From Macrotis lagotis (taxonomy: Eukaryota; Chordata; Mammalia; Peramelemorphia; Peramelidae): a stretch of 64,000 nt of DNA. Below are positions 21,236 to 31,809 of the stretch, one piece after another. The stretch lies in contig NC_133662.1 in NCBI RefSeq assembly GCF_037893015.1, forward strand, positions 207,277,778-207,341,777. Direction: 5' to 3'. Made by a program: the position numbers and the translations under genes. The notes under the pieces were generated by a model. The model did not search any database, was not told where the DNA came from, and was given only the letters and a program-made list of their open reading frames with translations. Every line of letters starts with the position of its first letter. Positions within the stretch are counted from its first letter, which is position 1.

Positions 21236-23042
21236 ATATATTGATTTAAGGGATTAGATTTGGTAGATAATGTCTGAAGATAATACAGACAGAGGTTCAC
21301 AATACTTTATAAGAAGCAATAATATTAAAATATTCCAAAGAAAAAGAAGAGCAAGAAAAAAATGAATGTCTTATAAGGCTTTACAAATAACTAAGAATAG
21401 AAGATAAGTGAAAGGAAAAGGATAGAGGTAAAATATACTCAATTTAATACAAAATTCCAGGGAAAACCAAGGAGAGAGAAGAATTTCTTATGACCAATGT
21501 AAGTGATGGAAGAAAGCAATTGAATGGGAAATATGAGATTTCTTAAATAAAATTAGATACATGAAGGCAAAGTTTCATGGAAAAGTGGGCCAGAAGCAGA
21601 ATAAATAAAATGGCAAGAATGCACACACAATAAAAGTATAAAAGAAAGGATTTTACATGATTATAAGTATGATGGTGTGGTTACTGATCTAGTCAGACAT
21701 TCTCGAGAATGAAGTCAAATGGAACTTAAGAAGAAGTGATAACAATAAATGAAGGTAATAGAATTCTAGCTAAACTATTTTAAACACATTAAAATGATGC
21801 TGTTAAATTGCTGAATTCAATATGCCAGAAAAATTGGAAAATACACCAATTTTCCCCAGGTTAAAAACACCAGTTTGTATCCCAATCCTATAGGAGGACA
21901 ATGGTAAGGAAATTTCAAATTTTTGAACTCATTTTACATGACAACAAGATTATGATTTTACAGGCAAGATTTCAGCAATATGTGAACCAAGAATTACCAG
22001 AAGAGCTGACTGGTTTCAAAAAGACAGAGCAACCAGAGAATAAATTGTGAACATTTCCTAGATTATGGAGAAAATGAGAGTTCTAGAAGAAACATCTAAT
22101 TCATTGACTACAGTTTTGACTGTCAATGTGACAAGACCTCAAAAAGACAGGAGTCCCTGATTATGTTATCTCATGGAAACCTATATTTAGGTCAAGTCCC
22201 AACAGATAGAACTGAACAGAAAAAAGCTATTTACCTTTTCTCTGCCATCTTTTCTCTGCTTGACCCTGTGATAATTACCTGGATTAAGAATGGAAAAGGA
22301 GAACAACAAGACTGAATATTGTCTCTTTATTCATTTAATTTATGTGCAGAGTATATCACATAAAATATCAATCTAGGCAAATAAAATATTTTAATGAAAC
22401 ACTGATAACAAAAAGTGAAGAGGAATTAAGAAGTCTCTTGATGAGGGTGAAAGAGTATAACAAATTTTGGCTTGATACTGAATATCAAAAAACTAGAGCT
22501 TGGTAACTGGTACCATCATTTCCTGACAAATAGAAAAGAAATGCAAACAGGGTGAGATTTTAAATTCTTCACTCAGATGGTGACTTCAGCCATAAAAATA
22601 AAAGGTACTTCTTGGAGGGAAAACCAACTGGACATCATGCAAAAAAGCAACTATGTCACCTTAATGACAGTGGTTCATATAGTCAATATGCCTGTAAGAA
22701 CTGAGAACAGTATTGATACTTTCAAATTGTTGTAGTAGAGATTTTTGAGAGTCCCTTGGGCAGCAATTTAGCCAATAGCTAAATTAATTCACTGAAAGGT
22801 CAAATATTGAAACTGAAACGTGAATACGTTTTCCATATAATGAGAAGATGGGACTCATTGGAAAAGATCCTGATGCTGAGAAAGATCGAAGACAAAAGGG
22901 GAAGGGGAAGACAGAGGATAAGACAGATAGATATCAATATAAAAACAATGACTTGGACAGTCTTGGAGAAAAAGCAGAAGATAGAAAGGCCTGGCATGCT
23001 ATGGCTCATAGAGTCATGAAGACAAGATTGAACAACTAACAA
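21236..23042 (+). mobile_element. RTE (BovB-like) LINE fossil, reverse transcriptase to 3' end
   Basis: The sequence follows the order of an RTE pol from before the reverse transcriptase to its C-terminus, with many stops and indels. Landmarks: 21243 'ttaagggattagatttggta'; 21690 'cagacattctcgagaatga' leading into a 'ggaacttaagaag' block; 21965 'aagatttcagcaatatgtga'; 22100 'attcattgactacagttttg', the region around the first RT motifs; 22335 'atttatgtgcagagtatatc'; 22419 'gtgaagaggaattaagaag'; 22740 'gagagtcccttgggcagc'. The C-terminus is in two frames: MRRWDSLEKILMLRKI, then RGRGRQRIRQ, then after a frameshift DRKAWHAMAHRVMKTRLNN. The endonuclease is not visible upstream, where TA microsatellites intervene. 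It is non-functional. The 3' end resembles the tail of the SINEs at 15892, 33469 and 60221. Confidence 0.85.
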
Positions 23043-23159
23043 GACTCACAATTTCTTCTTCCTTCTTCTTCATCAATATCATTATTAATCATTATATTAT
23101 ACTTCAGTCCCTAGGACAATAATGGGTTCTTATCATTATTGCTTTTGTTAATAGAATTA

Positions 23160-23290
23160 CAGACTAATATAGAAGGGATCTCTGGGATTTTCTAGCTCAT
23201 TTTTATTTTACATATGAAATAAATTATACCAAAATAGGTTGAATATCTTCTTGGAAATCAAACAGGTAGGGTATTACAATGCAACCATTT
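23160..23290 (-). repeat. MIR3-like SINE trace, antisense
   Basis: Blocks 'agaagggatctctgggattt', 'tctagctcatttttatttta' and 'catatgaaataaattatacc' follow the antisense SINE order but are very diverged. Confidence 0.4.
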
Positions 23291-23459
23291 CAGCATATAT
23301 ATTCATGTTCAAAAGCCATTCAATTGAGTGGAATGAAAGAAAATCGAATTGAAATCCCTTGACTAGTGGGCATTCAATATGCATTTGCTGAATGAAGAAA
23401 TGAATGAGTTTCATTGTGAGCAGTGAGCAATGAGCAGTGTAGTTACTTTAACTATAAGA

Positions 23460-24000
23460 CTTAGCTTTAATTGACCCTTGTCTGGAGAGAAATCTCTTTG
23501 GAGAAAATTTTCTTTACTCTGAATAAGTCTAGTCTGAATGTGCTTTGCCCATGTCTTGATACACCAAGCTTGCCACTCCCCAGGGGTTGACTCAGCAATG
23601 ATTTCCTGCTGTGTTAATTATCACTGCTTCTCAAAGGCACTAATTAAACTGAATTGAGCCAGCATGGTGCATAATGCAGTCTGGGTAGCTGTCTACTACC
23701 AGTTTAAGTGCTGAGTATAAAAAGTGAGATGAAGAGGAGCAAGGCAGCAAGGTCAGTTTGCTGAATCAAGGATCCCACAAAGCCTTGTTTTGCCTCCTGT
23801 ACCTCCAGTCAGCAAGAGTCTCAGCTACAATCTCCTTCAGAGTATTTTCAGAAATCCTCTGGTTCTCAAAGCTACCTTATATGAGCCATTGCTATTTATC
23901 CTACCAATTAACTTCTCCCCAACTACTTACGACCATTCTCCTAATTCCTGTAGACTATTACATACCAATGTTTCCCTATAGTTTATGATCAGAAGTGCTC
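23460..24000. other. Repeat-free, GC-balanced island (candidate regulatory DNA)
   Basis: No repeat is recognised. It contains tgactcagca (23588-23597), the reverse complement of a MAF/AP-1-type TGCTGAGTCA site, two TAATTA-type homeodomain cores (about 23614 and 23640), and TATAAAAAG at 23716-23724. Two overlapping 63-76 codon plus-strand frames start at 23758 and 23790 and have no recognisable domain. Function is not shown by the sequence. Confidence 0.35.
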
Positions 24001-24056
24001 TCCCCCAAATTCTAATCTAAATTCCTATTAAAAATTTTAAGAAAATTATTGGGAAG

Positions 24057-24232
24057 GGACAATGAGGTGGCACAGTGGGGCAACTAGGTGGTACAGTAAA
24101 GAGAGCACTGGCCCTGGAGTCAGGAGCAACTGAGTTCAAATCTGACCTCAGACACTTAATAATTGCCTAGATGAGTGACCTGGGGCAAGTCACTTAACCC
24201 CATTTCCTTTTTTAAAAACCCTATAAAAAAGA
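24057..24232 (+). mobile_element. Short tRNA-derived SINE (family A) with a doubled head
   Basis: A partial SINE head, 'gacaatgaggtggcacagtg' (24059-24078), directly precedes a complete SINE starting 'ggggcaactaggtggtacag'. The body and tail are otherwise typical ('cacttaataattgcctagat', 'cacttaaccccatttcct'). Confidence 0.85.
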
Positions 24233-24234
24233 AG

Positions 24235-25080
24235 ATGAAAATTTTGGGGAAAATATATATTTTAGACCAAGATTTTGCAAATTCAAAAGAAAAAAATTTC
24301 TGTATCCCAGATGCCAAATACCCACTCTTTCTCAGTAATATAATTAAATGAATATAACGAAATGCATATAATCATAAATCAGATCTATTATATTGGTTAT
24401 CAACTTTTAAAACTATTTAAAAGTTCACCAATTCATATTCTAATATTGAAAGTCATTTTGACTTATATTTGGCCTATTATTCCCATTCTGCTTATCAGGG
24501 GAGGTGTCATCCAGTCCTCTATTTGTTCCTTAGTCAAGTCACCATCCTTTAGAAATTGTCATGTTCTTGCTACTTTGAGTCAAGAGTTCAACCTATTTTG
24601 TTGAAGATGACATAGATGAATTTTCTTAAGTTACCTTTAAAACTGAGTTCATCTTGAAACTATTTCTGATTTTCAGTGACCAGCCTGTCAATCTGTTATG
24701 ACCTTGATTTATAATAAACTTCTTTTAAGCTATTTCCTGAATTTTATCTCATTAATAATCAAGGTAAAAGTTTAACGAAAGAATTTTTCTTTTAACATTA
24801 TAGTAAGAGGTGGCAAGTCTGGGAAACTGGTTACAGAGCTGAAAGGGGCTCTGGGAATATGTCCTATTTTCTTCTGTGCCTTCCCACAGAAAATTGGGGA
24901 AATAAAAGAAAACTGAACAATTGAAATTTGTGGAAACAATCCTTTATTCTCCAGAGCTATCTAGAAAAATAAAACAATTCATTCGGGAGGTGGCAGATCT
25001 GTCTCCCACAAAATTGTCTGTATGAAGGAAAAAGTCTGTTTCTAAGCATTTAACAATCTGTTACTATATGCCAATCATTG
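24235..25080. other. Non-coding DNA, nothing recognised
   Basis: AT-rich sequence. An 80-codon plus-strand frame (24362-24604) has no recognisable motif. Confidence 0.45.
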
Positions 25081-25096
25081 TTAGAAAGTTATGGAC

Positions 25097-25304
25097 TGGG
25101 TGGCTAGGTGGCGTAGTAGATAAAGCACCCTCCTTGGAGTCAGGAGTACCTGGGTTCAAATCCGGTCTCAGACACTTATTACCTAGCTGTATGGCCTTGG
25201 GCAAGCCACTTAACCCCATTTGCCTTACAAAAACCTGAATGAATAAATGAATGAATGAATGAATGAACAGATGAATGAATGAATAGATAGATAGATAGAT
25301 AAAA
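25097..25304 (+). mobile_element. Short tRNA-derived SINE (family A) with a tetranucleotide tail
   Basis: Typical head and body ('ctaggtggcgtagtagataa', 'gggttcaaatccggtctcag', 'ccacttaaccccatttgcct'). The A-rich tail has turned into TGAA units and then GATA units. Flanked by a perfect 14-bp target duplication agaaagttatggac (25083-25096 and 25305-25318). Confidence 0.95.
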
Positions 25305-25318
25305 AGAAAGTTATGGAC

Positions 25319-25370
25319 CCAAAACAAGACAGCAATTCTTGAGGGCAAGGATTATCTTTTGTCTTCCTTT
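25319..25370 (+). mobile_element. L2 LINE tail, part 1
   Basis: 'attcttgagggcaaggatta' followed by 'tcttttgtcttccttt' matches the conserved L2 3' end ('ccttgagggcagggactatc', 'ttttgtctttctt'). It is interrupted by a U6 retrocopy; the likely continuation is 25489-25520 ('ggtaattaataaatatctgt'). Confidence 0.55.
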
Positions 25371-25382
25371 AATTTTCCATTC

Positions 25383-25472
25383 TTCACAGATTTGTGTCAT
25401 CCTTGCACAGGGGCCATGCTAATCTTCTCTATATCATTCCAATTTTAGTATATGTGCTGCCCAAGCGAGTAC
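25383..25472 (-). pseudogene. RNU6 pseudogene: U6 snRNA retropseudogene
   Basis: The minus strand reads as spliceosomal U6 snRNA. It has a 5' region gtactcgcttgggcagcaca, then 'tatactaaaattggaat', the ACAGAGA-box region degraded to 'gatatagagaagattagc' (intact U6 has ACAGAGA), 'atggcccctgtgcaaggatg' and 'acac' with a 2-nt deletion before the 3' stem. It has no canonical snRNA promoter upstream (no PSE or TATA seen). A perfect 14-bp direct repeat aattttccattctt flanks it (25371-25384 and 25475-25488) and overlaps the 3' end, as expected for a LINE-mobilised retrocopy. It is not functional. Confidence 0.93.
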
Positions 25473-25519
25473 TGAATTTTCCATTCTTAACAAGGTAATT
25501 AATAAATATCTGTTATTAA

Positions 25520-26930
25520 AGTTAGATCGAAGTCAAGTCTATCTGGAATCTTAATACCTGTTTTCTAATTAACAAATAAATTTTAATTTTACCTTTTTAC
25601 TTACCACATTTTTCTCCTTGATAAAATTATTTGCATATGTTGTAGTCAATGTAGTGCTGAATTGCAAGTATGTAATTACTGGTTATTTAAAAATCTAGTC
25701 ATATTTATATTTAAAAAGAAACAGGCAAGTCTGAGCAGTCCACACAGTTGGAGTTCTGCAATTTCTTTTTTCCAAAGTCATAAAATCCAACTATGTTAGT
25801 AATTTTCATATTCAGCTGCACATCTCAGGGAAGGAGAAGTTAAAATGAGAGACTGAATTTCACTATGTATATTTCCAGAAATAGATACTATTGACTATAT
25901 CATGATCAAATGATTTAAAATGATGTTTGAGGTAAGAACATTGCTTTTATTCTGGAAAATTTAAAGCTCTTAATAGAAAGCAGCAGCATTTGGGCAATAA
26001 TTTACATCTCGGAATCTTTTCAAAAGTTTATTTTCTCTTCTTTTAATTTTTTTTTGAGAATGTTCATTGGAAATACTTAAATATCAAACAGCAAACACTG
26101 AATTATTTGGAGGTTAGTGAAATGGCAAAATGGAAAAAAACAGGTCTTAAAGATTTAAAAAAAGCATGGATTTTTATTATCTAATTGCTGCATTGTGGCA
26201 CTGGAAAATCAATTTTATTATAATTAATAGTAAAATCGGAATGATAATCTCAGACCTATTAAGAGGAAAACTTTTAAATCTTAAAAAGCTATAGAAATGT
26301 AGACTTTTATTTTAACCTACTCATTTGGAAAGAAATATTTTCTATTTGTTTTTCATTTATGATACATTTTAGATCTACTTTTTAATCCTCTTTATTAGTC
26401 AGGGCATAGGGAAAGATAAATACATTTATTTTATTTACATTTATTTTATTTAATCTGGTCAAATGTGTGTTGCCTTAGGGACTTTACAAAACATTCAAAA
26501 GAGAAGATATCACATAATTAGGAAAAATTTCAGACATTATCACTATCAACATAAATCATTGGTTGATCCAAAAAACACAGTAAAAGTCAATGCTTTCTTA
26601 TTTTTACAAAATATCTGAATAATTTATACATGGGTTAAAAAATTCATTGTTGAAATATAAAAAAATAATAATCTGGCCTCTATAAATAATATTTTCTATA
26701 AGATAGCACCTTTACAATCACAAAGTTCACCAAAAATGATAGAGAATATATAATTCTTCTCTATTAATAGTGTATTGCCCTTATAAAAAAAAAAGAAACA
26801 AACAAAGGTAAAACAAAATTCTTCTACAAAAATAGGTCCCACATGTACCATATGGTAAGATCATAAAATATTCAATACAATAAAATAGAGAAAATTTTGT
26901 CTTATTTTCATAAAATGGATGTATATGAAT
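25520..26930. other. Repeat-poor AT-rich interval
   Basis: 1.4 kb without a recognised interspersed repeat. 25690-26240 has a complex, non-repetitive texture, for example 'gaaagcagcagcatttgggc' near 25977 and 'attataattaatagtaaaat' near 26217. It could hold conserved non-coding elements, but no direct evidence is visible. Confidence 0.4.
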
Positions 26931-27990
26931 TAATAATAATTTATTAAGTCTTTCCTATGTGAAGCACAGTGTGCTAAGTGTTGAATATATGAAGAAATTT
27001 GAAAGTAGTCCCTGACCTTAATTAGACTGTGTTCTAATAAGGAAGATTGCATGTAAAAAGATAAATTAAATAAGTATGTGTAAATATGCATGTATGTGAA
27101 TATATATGTGTATTTATATATTATATAGTATACATATCTATGCATATGCACAGATTTTAGAAAGGAAGAAAAAGGAAAAGGATTTTAGAATGTGAATTTG
27201 AGTTAAATTATGAAAGAAAGCAACAAAATTTTGTCATAGTTATGAAAATAGAACATTTTCATCAGAGGGGGCCCTCCCCCCCCCAAAAAAAAGGCATGAG
27301 AAAGGAAATGAAGTGCCATATCAACAAACAGGCTGTTATGATGGACACTTAATTTCTTTTGCTTTTTTTTTAGTGGGGGGAGGGGAAGAAAGAGTTACAC
27401 ATTGCTTAATGTATATCTAGACTAAATGATAGGAAGGAATTCAACTGTGAAGGCCTTAATAGTCAAACAGAGGTGTGTATATTTAATTTTGGATGTCACA
27501 ATAAATGAGTAGAATTTATTGAGTAGGGAGGAGTGGCATGATCAGGACCACATATTTTGAAAATCACTTCTATGAAGGATGTTTTATAATGTAAAGAAAC
27601 ATGATACAGGAAACACATTTCAGTAGTCCATATGAACATTGATGAGTTCCTCATCTAGGTCAATTTAATAATTTAATATAGAGAATAGAAAATATATGAG
27701 AGATGTGATATTTGTCAACTGACTGGATATGTAGGGAGACTGAGAATATGGAGTACAATAATACACCAAAGCTCTGAACTTGGGTGATGGGAAGAATAGT
27801 TGGGACTCTGACAGCTTTATTAGGGAAATTCTAAAAATGGGTACTTGTCAAAAGTATCTGTCATAGAGGCATATAATGTAAAGTCCAAATGAGAAAATAT
27901 TTGCTATAGATGATGAGCTCCTCCAGATGTTCCTTTTTATGAATGCCATTTTGTTAATTACTTCAAGAACTGGAATATTGTAGCTTCCTA
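26930..27990 (+). repeat. Old medium-reiteration repeat (family D), head and tail
   Basis: The head 'atttattaagtctttcctat', 'gtgctaagtgttgaatat' and 'gtccctgaccttaattaga' is followed by a middle and by the tail 'gtgaaggccttaatagtcaa', 'agaatttattgagtagggag' and 'aaaatcacttctatg'. This is the fullest copy here of a repeat also seen at 15560, 29400, 31540, 37945 and 38620. Its class is unknown to me. Confidence 0.5.
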
Positions 27991-28009
27991 AAATTGGTGA
28001 ATAATTACT

Positions 28010-28600
28010 CAACTGAATTCAGTCTAACCAAGTGGGTTTTAAAAATTATCTGGATTATAGCTTATCTTTGGATGTACAGTATATAACGCATATGTTTTAA
28101 ACAGATACCACAGATGGACCCTGGTCTCTGAACTAAACAAGAAAGAGAAGAGCTTGTATTGTATCTGTCAAAATACAAAATGATTTCAATAAACCAATAT
28201 TTTCTCTCAACAAAAAAGTCCACATTTTAATCACTAGTATTCTTTTGAATGCAATAAAAATTTAACCACCATCTTTGGGAAATTGAAATTGTGGGTCACT
28301 CAAAGGATAATGTTGATATAAACAAATTTTGTTTGTATGTGGACTATAGCACATTGCTGGCAAAAAAATAAAATTGCCCAAAGAGTCATATGAAAGATAT
28401 CACCCAAGAGTTGTATTGTTAAAAGATATAACAGGGTTAGCAGATGGATATACAATGAATTGGTAGTAACCTGATGACATGAACTGTAAAGGAAGTCATA
28501 CAACCTCAAAAATGGATTATTGAAGGTATAATAAGCTCAGGAGTGGCCCATGATGAAAATGTGTGAGTGAACTGTGATTGCCATTATTAGATGAAACATT
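28010..28600. other. Non-coding DNA, nothing recognised
   Basis: AT-rich complex sequence without a recognised repeat or ORF. Confidence 0.45.
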
Positions 28601-28604
28601 CAAA

Positions 28605-28855
28605 GATAGCAAGGTTGCCCAGTGGATAGAACAGTATTCTTGAAATCAGGAAAAACTGATTTTATATTCAACCTGAAACGGTAGGTGTATAACCCTAGGT
28701 AAATCACAATATATTTTTCCTGTTTCCTATTTGGTAAAAAAAAACTGAAGATATAATAGCATCTGCCTCTCTGGGATTTTGTGATGATTAAATAAAATTG
28801 ATAATATTTTTAAAACAGCTCAGTATACATAGTAAGTAATATATAAATATTTATT
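28605..28855 (+). repeat. MIR/Ther-1-like CORE-SINE, near full length
   Basis: The order is tRNA-like head 'agatagcaaggttgcccagt', then 'gaaatcaggaaaaactgat', 'ccctaggtaaatcacaatat', the CORE 'aatagcatctgcctctctgg' with 'gattttgtgatgattaaata', and 3' end 'taagtaatatataaatattt'. This is the complete CORE-SINE plan. Confidence 0.7.
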
Positions 28856-29099
28856 CCTTTTCTTTCTATTGTGGGCAGATTCATTGAATATTAAAGTTCA
28901 AAAGTACAATTAAGAGCTATACCTTTACAGAAACATTGTTTAACTTTAGGGCAGATAATTTCTGACATGGGAAACTTTTGCAAAGGTATGAAGATAGGAG
29001 ATAATATGTATAAATTGGGATAATAGGCTATTCTGACTAGCTCCAGGGCAATGTCCTTCTTGAAGTTTCTCACAAAAGATATTCCAATAGTAAGCTCTA

Positions 29100-29398
29100 A
29101 TTTTTATGCCTGAAATTATCTCCCTTATTTTCTCTATTTCTTTGCTTCCATGGGGTCTTTGAAGTCTCAACTAAAATCTCTAAGAACTCTTTTATGACTC
29201 CCTTTAATGTTAGTGCCTTCCCTCTAACATTCTTTCTTTTCTTCCTGTGTATATCTTGTTTGTACAATTATTTGTCTATTATCTTCTTCAACAGACTATC
29301 AGTTCCTTAAGGGCAGGATTACCTATGACTTCCTTTATACTTGTAGCAGTTAGAACAGTTTCTAGAACATTGGAACTTAATAAATGCTTACTTTATCA
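29100..29398 (+). mobile_element. L2 LINE 3' end
   Basis: 'agtctcaactaaaatctcta' (as in 'cagctcaaatgtcacctcc'), 'tgactccctttaatgttag', 'cctgtgtatatcttgtttgt', 'ttccttaagggcaggattac' and 'ggaacttaataaatgcttac' are all in L2 3' UTR order. Confidence 0.7.
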
Positions 29399-29399
29399 T

Positions 29400-30015
29400 A
29401 GAAATTGTGGAAGGGACTGAAAAAGAAGAAATGGACCAGGTTGTAAAAGGATCAAAATGTCATCTAGGGGAGTTTGTTTTTAATCCTAGAGATAACAGAG
29501 AAGTTTTGGCATTTGAGAAGAGAAAATAAGATATTCAGACCTTATCTTTATGGAAATCATTTTGACAACTGAATGAAGGAGAGATTATAGGAAAGAAAAA
29601 ATAAAAATATGGAAACCAATTAAAAGGCTATTGTAAATAGTCCAGTCATTTGGTGATAATATCCTGAACTATAATGATGTTTAGGAAAGTAGAGAAGGGA
29701 GACAAATATCTAAAAATTATTGTAGAGATAGTTAAAGAATTTGTCAAACGACTCATTATATAGAGTAAATGGGTGAAGAAAAGAAGACACTAACATTGCC
29801 AACCTTCATGCTTGGAAAGATGATTCCTTATGGAGTTGTTTTTGGAAGATCTTTTGGAAGATCTATTGGATATCCACTTTGAAATGTCTAACAGGCAAAT
29901 CAGGAGAGAGACAATATTCTTTGAAATGTCATTGAGATCAATCTCCTCTGAGACCCAGAAAAGTGATATATTGTTCAAAGTCACAGATGCAATAAGTGAC
30001 AGAGCTGGAATGTGA
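29400..30015 (+). repeat. Old medium-reiteration repeat (family D), tail part
   Basis: 'tgtttttaatcctagagata', 'aaatcattttgacaactgaa', 'aaaaggctattgtaaatagt' and 'tccagtcatttggtgataat' match the tail order of the copies at 15560 and 27420. The region 29850-29890 ('ttggaagatctattggatat', 'gaaatgtctaacaggcaaat') extends it. Confidence 0.5.
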
Positions 30016-30049
30016 ACCAATACAAAAACAGATGCATGTATATAAACTC

Positions 30050-30400
30050 ATTGGTGGAGTGATCTCAGAGTTCAACTAATCCAGTCAAAATTTGACCATG
30101 AATTCATTATATCTAACCATTAACAGGTGAACATCCAATCTTTCTTTAAAAAGCTAAATCAAGTAGAACTTTTCAACACCTGAAATTATGCAATCCACAT
30201 GTGGATAGCTCTAGTTGTAAATTTTTCCTTTTGTCAAGTCTCAATTTTCCTAATTTTGAAATTTCTACTATTTGCTCCTATTTGTTTTCCTAGGAATGAC
30301 TTTTCCATTTTTTCATATTTGGAATAGATACCTTACTTATCATCTTCATTCTTAAAGTTTTTCCCTCAAAGGTTTTGTTAATGAAACATTTGATGATGAC
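30050..30400 (-). mobile_element. CR1/L3-like LINE 3' UTR, antisense
   Basis: Blocks 'gttcaactaatccagtcaaa', 'gtgaacatccaatctttctt', 'acttttcaacacctgaaat', 'ggatagctctagttgtaaat' and 'tttgctcctatttgttttcc' follow the antisense order of a CR1/L3-type 3' region. The same order occurs at 32663-33380. Confidence 0.5.
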
Positions 30401-30419
30401 CTTGGCTGATAATTTTATC

Positions 30420-30876
30420 TTTCATTCTTCAAATTCTTCATGACACATTCTTTGGAACTTATTTTCACATATCATATTTCATAGTCAAATTAAGCACCAT
30501 TTATGGATTGGAAACTCTCTGAAATTATAGGCTGAAAACTCATTGAAAGTGTATTTTTTTCATTCTTTTATCTCCCCTTTTATCCATATGTCTTATATAA
30601 AGAGGAACATTAATAATTTTTGCTGTTTTTTCTTTTTGTTTTGTTTTGAATTTGTCTGAAAAAGCTGTAGTAAACAAGTAAAAATGAGGTCCTAAGACTT
30701 GAATCTGCCTTGAAAATATATTGTCTGGCTGAAAAGCACCAGTCTAAGAATAACATTTAAAGAATTTCTGAGACTTCACACATCAATGATGTTCTGCTCA
30801 TTATGTCCTTTGTGGCTTTCTTAACTTTAATAGAGTGTTGAATACCTTGTGTATACTATTGCATATGAAATTTAAG

Positions 30877-30907
<31 letters not shown>

Positions 30908-31535
30908 AGTGCCATTTCCAGATATATGAGCTATGAGTAGTAGACATGAAAGGAAGTAGAACTCTGAGGGTCAAGCTATAATCATTTTCTGATTCATTGT
31001 CAATGAATGAAATATATTGCCAAAACTATATTGCAAAGCCGTTATCCAAAATCTAGAGGTGGCATATTTTAAAATAAGGAAGTAAGTCCAGTAAATAAGA
31101 GAATTTTCCCCTTAGTGTCTATAAATTATCACAAAAGTCAATGAGGTTTGCAAGCATTTCCTCTTGCCTGGGCTTCACTTTTCAGCAGATGGCCCTGTTC
31201 CAACAACCCATTTGATCAGACCCTTATTTAATGCTAATAAGAAATTTGCCAAATGGCTCGGCAGAAATTGAGAAATTTAGAAGGTAGATTACTTGCCAAA
31301 CTCTAACCTCAGCATACAAATTTAACAATTAACCACAAAGAAGGAATGGAAAGGAGGGAAAAGTAAAACTCTATTTACAATGATTTTCACTCTTCTACCT
31401 ATGAGATCCTAGAGAGTGCTTAGAAAACTTAGAGAAAATCATCAGGGTCTAATGAAAGAAAAAAAACTGAGATAGGGTACCTAAATTGTTGTTGTTGTTG
31501 TGTCGTTTTATTTGTCTCAAAGCTATATACAAAGT
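30420..31535. other. Mostly unique DNA with a TA microsatellite
   Basis: A TA run lies at 30876-30905. 31120-31330 is repeat-free and compositionally complex (see findings). A short GTT run lies at 31483-31501. No gene is visible. Confidence 0.45.
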
Positions 31536-31539
31536 TAAT

Positions 31540-31700
31540 GAATTACTAAGCAAATATTTCTGAGTAAGAGTCATCTGCTGTACTCTGTGCTAAGGTGTCT
31601 GGGGATACAATATAAAGGCTAAAGTAAACTCAATGATACAAATTTAATTTCTATCCTCAAGGAGCTTACAATTTATTTTATTAGACAAACGGCAATTTAA
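31540..31700 (+). repeat. Old medium-reiteration repeat (family D), head part
   Basis: 'actctgtgctaaggtgtctg', 'gggatacaatataaaggcta' and 'ctatcctcaaggagcttaca' form the head block seen at 26930 and 37945. Confidence 0.5.
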
Positions 31701-31800
31701 TAAGGAGAGAGACAGAGATAGAGAGATGAAGAAAGACAGAAAGAGAAAGGAAGAAGAAAAGAAAGCTAGAGAGAGAGGAAGATGGGGGAGGGGGAATCAG
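31700..31800. repeat. GA-rich low-complexity region
   Basis: Irregular purine-only sequence (GAGAGA, AAGAAAG and GGAAG units) with strong strand asymmetry. Confidence 0.85.
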
Positions 31801-31809
31801 ATGATATTC

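Noticed and set aside
22807..23042. Overlapping plus-strand frames as a host gene
   Set aside because: They are the frameshifted C-terminus of the RTE reverse transcriptase protein.
25064..25348. 94-codon minus-strand frame
   Set aside because: Antisense reading of a family A SINE and its tetranucleotide tail.
25383..25472. Functional U6 gene
   Set aside because: Has substitutions and a 2-nt deletion, no visible PSE/TATA promoter, and a target duplication; it is a retrocopy.
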